Assembly (NCBI GenBank): GCA_032718475.1
Contig: JAUCBJ010001445.1
Span: 1 to 29,798, forward strand
Length of the DNA: 29,798 nucleotides
DNA from: Nemertoderma westbladi
Lineage: Eukaryota; Xenacoelomorpha; Nemertodermatida; Nemertodermatidae
Reading direction: 5' to 3'
Shown here piece after piece: positions 10,285 through 19,887 of this stretch (its first letter is position 1; each line of letters starts with the position of its first letter). The notes under the pieces are model-generated. The model was not told where the DNA came from and made no database searches. It saw only the letters and a list, made by a program, of their open reading frames with translations. A program made the position numbers and the translations under genes.

Positions 10285-11770
10285 TATACTGTATATGTGG
10301 ATAGTACTGAACTCGAATTGATCCGAACTGGATCGAAAGCGTGGCGATTTGGACCGCTAAATGAAAGATAATCTAAAAACAACCATCCATGCAGACAGGT
10401 GAAAATTAATATTGAATTTTCATACATTGTAAATTTAGTTGCGTCTAATATGTCGCTAAATTAAGATTACTTTCTTCACATAAAACACCTGTAGGCACCG
10501 GTATGCCTACTGCTTTTACCAGCAGGACTACCGGCAGCAGGACATTTCTGGGTTTATCGATTGCAGTACTTTGCGTACCGGTAGTTGTATACAATGCAAC
10601 AATGACAATGACATAGCCACCAACGGATATGCTTCACCCCATCCAAAAATAAACGTAGCTTAAAGTATCCATTCATAACTAATCACCAACTAACTAAGTT
10701 ACATGCTAAGTTAGTGAGCTGTAACAGGAGCAGCGCAAATGTGATTGATCCAAACGTTAGCTGTCGTATGCATACGAATACGGGGTTTAGTTTAACTCCA
10801 AAATACTGCAATCTATACACAGAAAATATACATAGAAAAAAATTATTACTTAATTTAGCGATATTTTAAACGCAACTAAATTTACAAGTCCATATTAAGG
10901 GGGGGGGGGGGGGGGGGGTACACCATTTTGGTCCAAAATATGTCGAAATTTTTTTTATGGTCTATTATAATGCACCATTGAATGGTGTTTCCAAATCTGA
11001 AAACCGCTATTTAATAGCTCTTTTAGTTTTCAAGTTATGTAAATTTCCATTTACGGAATCCTATTGAAATTACTATTACTATGTATAATGAAAGGTCGAT
11101 TATCTCCAAATATTTTTTTCATGAAATTGTCAACTTCAAAACCCTACTACTTCTACAATTTTTGAGTAATTAGTCTGAAACTTCCTGTGGGTGTCTAGAT
11201 AGCCACCCTGCATAAAAGTATCAGGCAACTTTTCGAAATTTTTTGTTAATAAAATTTAATACTATTTATAAAAAACCTAAAAATTTGCATAAATTTGCAG
11301 CGCCACCTAGCGGTGCAGAATTATTTTAACAAAATTTCGCCTGATAGTTATGTTGCCCCATCTTTGATCTATCATATAAAAAAACTTTCATGTGATTAGA
11401 TTCAAAACTGTAAAAGCCTTAGGGTTTTAAGCGCAACCAAGTTTTTTTTGTTGTTAACTAGTATTAACTAATATTAAATAGCGAAAAAAAAAAATTTTCT
11501 GACCTGTCATGTAGAATAGCATCTTAGGCACCTATATGCCAAATTTTAGCCAAAATCAAACAATTTTGAAACGCTGAGAGTGATAAATCGAAGAGTTGTC
11601 CGAAAATGGTGTACCCCCCCCCCCCCCTTAATTTCAATATTTATTTTCACTTATCTCCATGGATGGTTGTTTTTAGATTATCTTTCATTTGGCGGACCAG
11701 TTCGCCACGCTTTCGAACCAGGTCGGTCCAGATTCGTCTAGCGTACTATCCGATATATGGACATATTAAT
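10285..11770. mobile_element. Foldback element, interrupted by a second element
   Basis: The left arm (about 10290-10467) is mirrored by two separated pieces on the right (about 10848-10893 and 11632-11765). GATCGAAAGCGTGGCG near 10331 matches the reverse complement of CGCCACGCTTTCGAACC near 11702. The inner arm GTAAATTTAGTTGCGT near 10429 matches ACGCAACTAAATTTAC near 10870. The right arm is broken exactly where the TTAA-flanked element at 10899-11627 sits. Without that insertion the element is about 750 bp. No protein is encoded. Confidence 0.85.
10899..11627. mobile_element. TTAA-flanked non-autonomous element with G-run ends
   Basis: Flanked by TTAA at 10895-10898 and 11628-11631. It begins with about 20 G followed by TACACCATTTTGG and ends with the reverse complement (AAAATGGTGTAC plus a C run). 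TTAA duplication is typical of piggyBac-type transposition. The inside is T-rich and non-coding. It lies within the right arm of the older foldback element. Confidence 0.82.
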
Positions 11771-12165
11771 AATTATCTGAATTACATAAATTAAATATAT
11801 CATTGTTCCCCAAGATTGGGAACTCAGTTACTACAACAGTAGAAATCTGTTATCCAGTTTTCGTTAGTTTTATGTGGCAAAAAGTATGTAACCTTCACAT
11901 TTCAATGGAATGAATGGTACTGTACAACATTTTGTATGAGGATATCTTGTCAAAGTGGGGCGAGGCATTATAAAACCGGTATTACAAATTATCCTATGGC
12001 TGTTTGGTTGTTTACCAAATGCATCTCGAGCGAGGGAGGAAGGTGTAGCCATATTGTGTGTCGGAAGCAGAATAATGATGGTTTCTAACTAAAAATTTAT
12101 TTAATTAATAAATTTAAACTATAAAACTTCAACTAAACTATAAATTTAAATTTTAACTATAAATT
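11771..12165. other. Intergenic, nothing recognised
   Basis: AT-rich sequence between a foldback element and a minisatellite. A 60-codon frame on the minus strand shows no family features. Confidence 0.5.
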
Positions 12166-12169
12166 ACGG

Positions 12170-12980
12170 GGGGGCTGTTGTGGTTGGCCCCAGCCCTATT
12201 TCTTTCTGCTGACCAGGCCGGTACACAGGCGGCCCCAGACCAATTTTTTTCTGCTGTCCGGGATGGGACACAGGCCCCACCCTGTTTCTTTCTGCTGACT
12301 GGGACTGAAAACACACACCAGACCTTTTTCTCTCTGCTGACCTGTCCGGGACACAGGCGGCCCCAGACCTTTTTCTTTCTGTTGACCGGGATGGGACTCA
12401 GGCCCCAAACTTGTTTCATTTTGCTGACCTAGCCGGGAGACAGGCGCCAGACCTATTTCTTTCTGCTGTCCAGGCTGGTACACAGGCCCCAAACCTGTTT
12501 CATTTTGTGGACCTGGCCGGGAGACAGGCCCCAGACCTATTTCTTTCTGCTGTCCAGGCTGGTACACAGGCCCCAAACTTGTTTCATTTTGCTGACCTGG
12601 CCGGGAAACAGGCCCCAGACCTATTTCTTTCTGCTGTCCAGGCTGGTATACACAGGCCCCAAACCTGTTTCTTTCCGCTGACCGGGACAGGACACAGGCG
12701 CCAAACTTGTTTCTTTCTGCTGACCGCTACGGGACACAGGCGCCAAACTTGTTTCTTTCTGCTGACCGGGACGGGATACAGGGCCCAAACCTGTTTCTTT
12801 CTGCTGACCGGGACGGAAACAGGATCCGACCTGTTTCTTTCTGCTGACCGGCTTTCTGCTGACCTGTCCGGGACCAGGCGGCCCCAGACCAATTTCTTTC
12901 TGCTGTCCGGGATGGGACACAGGCCCCACCCTGTTTCTTTCTGCTGATCGGGACGGGACACAGGCCCCAGACCTGTTGTT
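12170..12980. repeat. 42-bp minisatellite, about 19 copies
   Basis: The unit is about 42 bp, of the form CTGTTTCTTTCTGCTGACC followed by GGGACGGGACACAGGC and a CCAAAC end. Two alternating unit types are visible in 12411-12660 (CTGCTGTCCAGGCTGGTAC versus TTGCTGACCTGGCCGGGA). Because 42 is divisible by three and the unit has few stops, several frames on both strands stay open for 80-180 codons. These are repeat artefacts and I do not call them genes. GC content is far above the surroundings. Confidence 0.93.
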
Positions 12981-13060
12981 TCCCGGTTGTTTTGTTGTTT
13001 TACCGGGGCTTTCCCACTCCGAGGGTTAAAACAACAGGAAAAACAACAAAACAACCGGTC
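12978..13060. repeat. Imperfect palindrome after the 42-bp array
   Basis: CGGTTGTTTTGTTGTTTTA at about 12984 is mirrored by AAAACAACAAAACAACCGG at about 13040, with a short GC-rich centre (CCGGGGCTTTCCC...GAGGG). This is a potential stem-loop or remnant of a small foldback. Confidence 0.75.
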
Positions 13061-13274
13061 AATAATGTACGTTGTCAAACCATATTTATTGATTAATTTT
13101 CTATTGGTTATTTTGTTTTACATAGAAATCAATGATATAATGAAACATCAGCCACTTACAATTCATTATTTAATTACACTTAATTTAATTACATAAAGGT
13201 ACAATAAATAACACACGGTTCCAGGCTTGGTACTTACTAACCTAGCAGTATTATCCTAACTTCCACGATATTTT

Positions 13275-14190
13275 AGTACCATGACCCGTAATATAGTGTC
13301 ATTTTCTAATGACACGGACCCCCCCCCCCCCCCCCCCCCCCCCCCAATAAAAAAATGTATACAAATCTTTATCATATTGCATAAAATTTGATACACAACT
13401 AGTTCAACTCACCGTGGTTGTTACCATGAAGCCAGAATTTTCGATTTTGCCTTTAAATTTTTTATAAGCGTTTTAAAAAAGTGTCTTTTACGAAATCGCA
13501 CCCTCCGTGTCATTGCCATTCTTCACTTTAGTTGTAATTTCATATCATTAGAAAGTTTGCGTTGCAAGGATTAGAAATACGTAACAGGACCCCCTTGGAA
13601 ATAAGCTGCAAAGCTTTAGGGGTAATCCTATATGTTATGTTGGACAATACCTTTATACCGGTACATTGTTTGGTGTATTTGTTATTGTTTTTACATAATG
13701 TATAAATAAATCTATCTATCTATCTAACAATATTTTAAATTCGTTGAGAAACAGCTGGGATATTGTATAAGCATACCGCTGTTGCCCACCAACTCATAAA
13801 ATAAATAACACGTTCTAGAAATTTGTGTATTTATTCAAATAGAATGGAATAGGATAGCCTCCATCGAACGATAATTCTTGCAATCTTTGAACGTCTATAT
13901 TTCAGCTGTTTCTCAAAGAAATTCTGATATTGTTACATATTTCATCCATATATTCAATCCTTGCAACGCAAGCTTTCTAATGATATGAATAAATTATGAC
14001 TAATGTGAATAATGGTAAAATATAAAATTCCGGCTTCATGGTTACAACCACGGTGAGTCGAACTAGTTGTGTTTAAAATTTCAAGCAATATGATAACGAT
14101 TTGTAGAAAAATCTGGGGAGGGGGGGGGGGGGAGGGGGTCCGCCTCATCAGAAAACGACACTATATTACGGGTCATGGTGTATAATAGTT
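13275..14190. mobile_element. Foldback element with C25/G-run subterminal tracts
   Basis: ACCATGACCCGTAATATAGT at 13278 mirrors ACTATATTACGGGTCATGGT at 14160. The run of about 25 C near 13319 mirrors the G-rich tract near 14116. Further in, TCACCGTGGTTGTTACCATG mirrors CATGGTTACAACCACGGTGA, and TTTGCGTTGCAAGGATT mirrors AATCCTTGCAACGCAA. It has no protein coding capacity. It lies immediately 3' of IFT57. The homopolymer lengths may be assembly estimates. Confidence 0.87.
13588..13735 (+). mobile_element. Probable LINE 3' end with (TCTA)n tail
   Basis: The sequence AAGCTTTAGGGGTAATC, then CTATATGTTATGTTGG, ending ATAAATAAATCTATCTATCT, has the look of the 3' end of CR1/L2-like retrotransposons, which often finish in a short microsatellite. 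It lies in the central part of the foldback, and the arms resume past it. The assignment rests on general appearance only. Confidence 0.45.
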
Positions 14191-14361
14191 TAGTAATCAG
14201 TATTATTAAACTAAATATTATGATTAAAATAAACGTAAAAGATTCCTGTATAAAATTGCAAAATTCGTAAAATATACATACATTGCTCCAAATCGTAATA
14301 AAAGGTGATACAACCTGTAATAATTTAAGAGAAACATATGATATCATTTATATCAATTTCG

Positions 14362-15597
14362 TCAGTAAGTAGACTGTTTCCTTCCATACTTGACTTCGTT
14401 TTCGCTAACAATTTCGTGTGCGTCCCTTGTCATTATATTGCGTTCCTTTATCTTAGCCTGTAGTAGGATGTGCTGCAACACACCTATACGTATATTCATC
14501 TGGACGACCTCGTGTTTCAATCGTGTCAACGACTGCTTTATCTTCACCAACGGGGCTCCATCTGTCATCGACGATCCACGCTCCTCCATCTCCTGTTTGA
14601 CACGGTCCAACTGCTCGGTAATATCAGCTAGCGTTCTAGAACGCTGTGAAACTCCACCACTGGCCTGTCTGTACCGCTCTTTAGCTTCAGCCAATCTGTC
14701 TTTCATCCCTCGAAACTCGTTCAACAGAGATTCCAACTGATTATTCAGATATTTTTCACGCGATCCGATTTTCTCCAAGGTCTTCGTTATCTCCTGGTGC
14801 AGCTTATCGAGGTGCCCTTTAGTCTCAATCAACGAGGTATCTATGGCACCTTTGTGAGTGTGCATCTGGTCGACGTGGGTACGCCAGTCCTTATTGTCCG
14901 CACGGATGTGGACTTTGAGTGACGGAGTGACCCGTTCCACTTCCAGCTTCCACTCCGAGGCGTCGGTTGCGGACTCGAGGACTTCCTCCGGTTTACTCGT
15001 CGCTTCTGCGGCCGGCAGCCCCCGCAGTCCCTCCAGATCCAGAAAGTTGTCTTCCTCCTCGTCCCCGGAGAAACCAAGGAAATCCTCTTCGATCTTATCC
15101 ATCTTAAGTTCAGCGTTATCGTCGACGACTAACTCATCCTCGGTTTCCTCGACGTCCGGGTAAACCGGCTCCTCCCAACGGAACCCGTTACACTCCACCG
15201 CCGCCGTAGTCAGACGATCCAACACGTAGACAACTTGCTCTCCGCTCCCCGTCTTTAGTTTGGCGGGAGGGAAGCTGACCGGGGTTCCGGAACTCCGCAA
15301 CTGTTCCAGGATCGTGGTTATCGTCGCGTTCGGATCGTCGTATTCGTTGGGCATGTCGAGCCGTTTACCGGTCTGGTTGAGCAGCCAGATAGCGAGGGAA
15401 GTAAAGTGGAAAAACTGCTCGCCCGCGTTGCTAGACAATGCAAAGTAGTGTCGGGACAATGGTTTGAATCCCTGCCTACGGACGAAGTCTTTCTCGTAAC
15501 CAAGGATTCGGAGTCTGTCTACCACAGTCTCCATTAAACCGAAGGTCGACTCGTAAATGGTCCCCGGTCCTGAAACTGTGTCCTCAGATTCTCCCAT
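14362..15597 (-). CDS. IFT57: Intraflagellar transport protein 57 (IFT57/HIPPI), single exon
   Basis: 411 codons from ATG 15597 to TGA 14362, close to the roughly 430 residues of vertebrate IFT57. The N-terminal part (residues about 15-130, with GYEKDFVRRQGFKPLSRHYF and FASLAIWLLN-like FTSLAIWLLNQTGKRL) matches the calponin-homology-like domain of IFT57. An acidic linker follows (about 145-205), then a long coiled coil (about 225-390). IFT57 is a subunit of the peripheral IFT-B complex, pairs with IFT20 through its coiled coil, and is needed for cilium assembly. The reading frame is intact and the start has A at -3. Vertebrate genes have many introns; here there is none, so this may be a lineage-wide intron loss or a functional retrocopy. 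No poly-A tract or target duplication was seen. Confidence 0.93.
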   Translation of the reverse strand: MGESEDTVSGPGTIYESTFGLMETVVDRLRILGYEKDFVRRQGFKPLSRHYFALSSNAGEQFFHFTSLAIWLLNQTGKRLDMPNEYDDPNATITTILEQLRSSGTPVSFPPAKLKTGSGEQVVYVLDRLTTAAVECNGFRWEEPVYPDVEETEDELVVDDNAELKMDKIEEDFLGFSGDEEEDNFLDLEGLRGLPAAEATSKPEEVLESATDASEWKLEVERVTPSLKVHIRADNKDWRTHVDQMHTHKGAIDTSLIETKGHLDKLHQEITKTLEKIGSREKYLNNQLESLLNEFRGMKDRLAEAKERYRQASGGVSQRSRTLADITEQLDRVKQEMEERGSSMTDGAPLVKIKQSLTRLKHEVVQMNIRIGVLQHILLQAKIKERNIMTRDAHEIVSENEVKYGRKQSTY

Positions 15598-16204
15598 TAT
15601 TACCGGTATATTCAGTTATAGTATTATAGTAGGCCTACCGGAAACGTTGAAGTCACAAAGGTAAAGCAGATAACGTCAGAACGTTGCACAGTTTTGAGCT
15701 TAACGTCTGAACGTAGGCAGACAGAGACTAACCAGTAAACTGTAACCCGATAATCGTTACCTACAAACGGTCCCTGATAGCTGAATGGACTATAGACAGA
15801 GACACGGTGGGACTACCAACTTTAGTACATAAGTAAGTACTACCAGTCCTGATATAAAACCAACAACAGAATAACCTATGCTTGTATGCTACCGGTTTAG
15901 GCTTACCGGTACTAAAGACAGTACGTCTAACTTCATCATTTTTAAACTGCTCATTACGCTTCTGATGTTGCTAGGAAACCTCCCAGTTGCTAATGGTGGA
16001 ATAACAAGGGCTCAGCGTGGTTAAGACTTTTCGCGTTAAGTCCCGTGGGCAATTTGAATTGTTGAATATGTTAAATAGAACATTGTTAAATGCAATATAA
16101 GGGCCTACAGTAGTATACTTGAAATTTGAAGTTAAAGTGCAAATCGATGATGTTTGATTAAACCTATTATTTGTGTCTACAGAGAAGGCGAATTGGTGAT
16201 AGGG
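15598..16204. other. Upstream flank of IFT57, no gene seen
   Basis: Probably includes the IFT57 promoter and 5' leader. Several ACCGGT palindromes are present (for example near 15602 and 15892). No TATA box or other defined motif could be placed with confidence. Confidence 0.4.
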
Positions 16205-17105
16205 GCTAAAATGCACAACGAGAAACAATGAGCAATAAAGAGCAACAAATAGGCAATAATGTGCAGAAACGAGCTACAATGAGCAATTATGAGCAACAAA
16301 GAGCAATAATAAAGTTCAACAACGAGCAAAATGAGCAACAGCAATGAGCAACATTTTCGCTCATTGTTGCTCGTTATTGTTTATTTTTGCTCATTGCAAT
16401 TAATTGTTACTTGTCGTTGCTCTTTGTTACTCATTAATGCTCGTTGATGCTCATTAGAGCTCGTTTTTGCTCATTGTTGCTCGTTGTTGCTCGTTGTTGC
16501 TCATTAGAGCTCGTTTTCGTTCATTGTTGCTCAATTTTGCTCATTGTTACTTGTCGTTGCTCATTGTTGCTCATTGATGCTCGTTGTTGCTCATTCGAGC
16601 TCGTTTTTGCTTATTGTTACTTGTCGCTGCTCATTGTTGCTCATTGATACTCGTTGCTGCTCATTCGAGCTCGTTTTTGCTCATTGTTGCTCGTTGTTGC
16701 TCATTAGAGATCGTTTTTGCGCATTGTTGCTCAATGTTGCTCATAGTTGCTCATTGATGCTCGTTGTTGCTCATTCGAGCTCGTTTTTGCTCATTGTTAC
16801 TCGTTGTTGCTCATTATTAGAGCACGTTTTTGCTTTTCTCGCTTTTCTCTTATTTGTTTCTCAATGTTACTTGGCGTTGCTCATTGTTGCTCATTGATGC
16901 TCGTTGTTGCTCATTCGAGCCCGTTTTTGGTCATTGTTGCTCGTTGTTGCTCATTAGAGCTCGTTTTTGCTCATTGTTGCTCAATGTTGCTCATTGTTAC
17001 TTGTTGATGCTCATTGTTGCTCATTGATGCTCGTTGTTGCTCATTCGAGCTCGTTTTTGCTCAAGGTTGCTCGTTGTTGCTCATTAGAGCTCGTTTTTCT
17101 CATTG
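16205..17105. repeat. 10-bp-period minisatellite with an orientation switch
   Basis: From about 16350 the sequence is built of 10-bp units: GCTCATTGTT, GCTCGTTGTT, GCTCATTAGA, GCTCGTTTTT, GCTCATTGAT. They form longer repeating blocks that include GAGCTCGTTTTTGCTCATTG. Before about 16347 the same motif runs in the opposite orientation (GAGCAACAATGAGCAA and similar) and is more degenerate. The open frames of 65-118 codons here follow from the lack of stops in the repeat. Confidence 0.93.
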
Positions 17106-17341
17106 TTAAAGAATTGAATTCAGTTTTGAAAATGTCAAGCTTTGTTTATTTGAATAGGAAAACAACCAAACTTACAGTATTCATGTTTTTTGTTTACAAA
17201 CTGTTGAAAAGAGCTGTTTTTCCAAAATTTCGAAAAAAGTACATTTTGAAATATCATGTGCATGGGTTAAACGGGATTGTACTTAATATTTTTTATTCTT
17301 ATTTCATCATTTTCGATGACTAGAAGGTGTCTAATGTAGGG

Positions 17342-17496
17342 AAAATGGAATTATTGAATAATTTATTTTTTTGAATGTTTTATATTTACGCAAATTCGAA
17401 AATGTTAAATTTAAACTGCACATTTAAATTTAACATTTTCGAATTTGCGTAAATATAAAACATTCCGAAAAAAAAATTATTCAATAATTCCATTTT
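17342..17496. repeat. Perfect-looking 155-bp hairpin
   Basis: The left arm 17342-17415 and right arm 17423-17496 are almost perfect reverse complements (ATGGAATTATTGAATAAT against ATTATTCAATAATTCCAT; TTTACGCAAATTCGAAAATG against its mirror), with a 7-base loop at 17416-17422. It is a very short foldback element or MITE just upstream of the HECT relic. A transcript of it would form a long stem. Confidence 0.92.
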
Positions 17497-17598
17497 TAAA
17501 AATTAGTTTGATAAAATTTAGTTTTAACCAATCCTCCTAACATTTGGTTCTACAAAAACTTTTAATAGTGAAAAGTTGAAATTCGAAAAAAATTTAAT

Positions 17599-18809
17599 TT
17601 GACCCATCCTAAGAATATACCCGGCAATATGGAAGGCATTATTGATGATGCACGCAATTGGAAATTAAGAAAGGAAGACTTGGCTGTTTTGAAGAATTTG
17701 CAGAATTACTATGAGTACGACGACACAATGCCAGGATACATAGATGTCGATCTTCTGCAAAAGATATTAATCCGAAGGAGAAAACTAATGGATGATGTAA
17801 TAGAAAAGGTGCATAATCTTAACCCTGGAGGGGGTATTGTGGTAACATTTTCACGAGAGTCCGGTTGCGACCAAGGTGGCCTACGTCGTGATATGTTTGG
17901 AAGATTTATTAATGCTTTAATTAATTCCGCTCTGTTTTCGAATATTTATGGATTAATAATACCCTCCTCCGTAGCTGATATATCTAAGGTGGCCAATGGT
18001 CAATAATTTAGGGCATTAGGAAAAGTGTTGGCTATTGCAATTATACATGGCGAGCTCGTTATTGGCATAATTCACAGTTTAGTTGGGCGATATATTGCAT
18101 ATAATGGACAGGATGTTGGTTGTCTAGAATTTCTAGAATTGATCCACGAAGTGCCGGAAGTAATAATTACCAATTAGTTACAAGGAAACATCACAGACGA
18201 ATTGCGATCCAATTCCTCCGAAATGGGATTGATTATGATTGAAGCGAATATTACTCGCAGTGATTTAAGTCTGCGTAAGTTTGCAGAGTTGTTTCTGAAG
18301 TCGTTACTAATATTCAATAAAGGCGCTATAGATTCCCTGAAAGAAAGAATTCTGCCAATTCTGTCCACAAAAGATTTTCCATGTCACCTTATCTATAAAG
18401 CCCTTTCTTGTTCCCCGGAAATAATGGTTTCCAAAATTTGGCGTGAAGCTGAATTCTTGGATCCTCTCCAACCAGGCTCAAACGGTTACGAAAGGGAAGA
18501 TGATATTTCATTTTGGTTTGGCACCTCATTTCAATGTTTAGATGACTGTGGGTCATTAGTTTGGGAACAACACACATTGACCAAATCTAATAATCTTCAC
18601 TGGCTATGTGGCTCATCCCGGCCGACTATGGTCCCAAACTAACTGTTTTATTTAAGTACTGCAAAGAAAATAATTGTAAATGTTATCTTACTTGTTCCAC
18701 ATGAGCAATGCAACTCACCATCCCTATTTATATCGATTCTGAACAAGAAGTGAAGCGGCTTTTAGTTGAATCCTATTTCGCTTCTGGGGCAGGCTTTGGC
18801 CGGTGTTAA
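17599..18809 (+). pseudogene. HECT-domain (G2E3-like) ubiquitin ligase gene, broken
   Basis: The frame contains FSRESGCDQGGLRRDMF and FRALGKVLAIAIIHGELV, which fit the N-lobe of a HECT E3 ligase domain. The first ATG in the frame is at 17630. The frame is cut by stops at 18004 and 18175 and shifts frame near 18625. The C-lobe then reads CYLTCST, a TGA at 18702-18704, then AMQLTIPIYIDSEQEV and a terminal GAGFG, ending at TAA 18807. In HECT ligases the catalytic Cys lies seven residues before the Pro of the LPxY motif; the TGA occupies exactly that place. A working protein would transfer ubiquitin through that Cys. This copy is dead. HECT genes of this G2E3-like type are often multicopy in invertebrates and fish. 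The neighbouring convergent transposase suggests it was transposon cargo (inference). Confidence 0.85.
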
Positions 18810-19529
18810 AAAATCAGACAATTATTAATTAATTAGCATCTCGTTATTGCAATTCTCGATATCATTTTTAATTCTAGAATTTAATTCTTTTAATTTTAGA
18901 ATTCAAACTTTTGAATTGTTTAATCGATTACCAAGTTACCAAGTAGGCCTATATTATTAGTGTACTTTAGTTATTAGTAGATAACATTTTATGTTGTTGA
19001 GTTTTGTTCTGTGAAATTTGAGGTGTTATAGTACACTTAGCATCCTTATACAATGTGTATATTGCGCTAGTGGGCAGTAATAAAATATGTCACCTGTATA
19101 AATAATATCACACCAACTTCACCATTTTCATTGTTACAACATTGGGATTGAATGGATTTCCACAACTAATCATCCCCCCTTCTTAATAATTTAAGTTAAT
19201 TGAAATTGACATATTAATTTATTAACTTTACTTTTTTAATTTAATATCAAGATGAAGGCTCCTTACGTTTTAGGCCCGTGTGTTCCTATTGTACTTTATG
19301 CTTATCCAATCTTCGCCCAATAATTACCAATTATTGGAAAGGAACAGGTTATAGTGGCATGCATTTCTAACCAAAACAATAAACGGGAGTCAATAGCACA
19401 GGTTAAACTTCCATAATCAATTTTGATTGATAATCATCAATCATCAATTAAAAGTATTAGTTAAATATATATCTATTAGTTAAAGGGCAAATTATTTTAT
19501 CCCACTCAATAGCGAATAAAATTATTCAT
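18810..19529. other. AT-rich stretch between the HECT relic and the SINE
   Basis: No gene is seen. It contains a copy of a dispersed repeat near 19333-19392 (GGAAAGGAACAGGTTATAG, then CCAAAACAATAAACGG), also found near 24648 and, inverted, near 29370. Confidence 0.5.
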
Positions 19530-19800
19530 CCGTCCTGGTAGCTCAGTTGCCTTAGGACACACACACCCGGCTGATGATAACCAGAAGTTTGAAACCTAGG
19601 TACCGGGTTCAAGCCCCAATAGGGCCGGTTGCCATTTTTCGCTATGGAGAGCATTATCATATTGTTCTATTACATTATATATACATAAATTATAATTATT
19701 TCAAGGGCGAAGGTTTGACTTGGTCGAAACATTATTTAGGGAGAAGTTTGCCGCGTCCCTCTCCCTCTTACTTACATTTATACCCGTCCGTCCCATGAGG
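19530..19800 (+). mobile_element. tRNA-derived SINE-like element
   Basis: A box TAGCTCAGTTG at 19539-19549 and B box GGTTCAAGCCC at 19606-19616 form an RNA polymerase III internal promoter in tRNA order, but the spacing (67 bp) and the lack of matching acceptor and anticodon stems exclude a working tRNA gene. The part after about 19640 is presumably the SINE body; its 3' end is not clear. Confidence 0.6.
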
Positions 19801-19887
19801 TAATAGCAGAAAATTGGTGGCGAAATAGCTGGAAATAATATAAAATTATTATAAACTCAAAATCGATACAAAAAATAACTAGTATCG

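Noticed and set aside
12153-13078. Several open frames of 80-178 codons on both strands
   Set aside because: All fall within the 42-bp tandem repeat, whose period is a multiple of three; no domain or start context supports them.
14180-14361. Poly-A tail or target duplication that would prove IFT57 is a retrocopy
   Set aside because: I found neither a clear A tract on the minus strand nor matching flanks.
16444-17323. Overlapping Leu/Cys/Ser-rich frames that look like membrane proteins
   Set aside because: They are translations of the 10-bp repeat GCTCATTGTT; the hydrophobic look comes from the repeat itself.
18702-18704. TGA as a selenocysteine codon in the HECT gene
   Set aside because: The same gene has a TAA, a TAG and a frameshift, so decay is the simpler explanation; kept only as a point to check in other copies.
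19530-19640. Functional tRNA gene
   Set aside because: A and B boxes are present but the acceptor and anticodon stems do not form and the spacing is too long.
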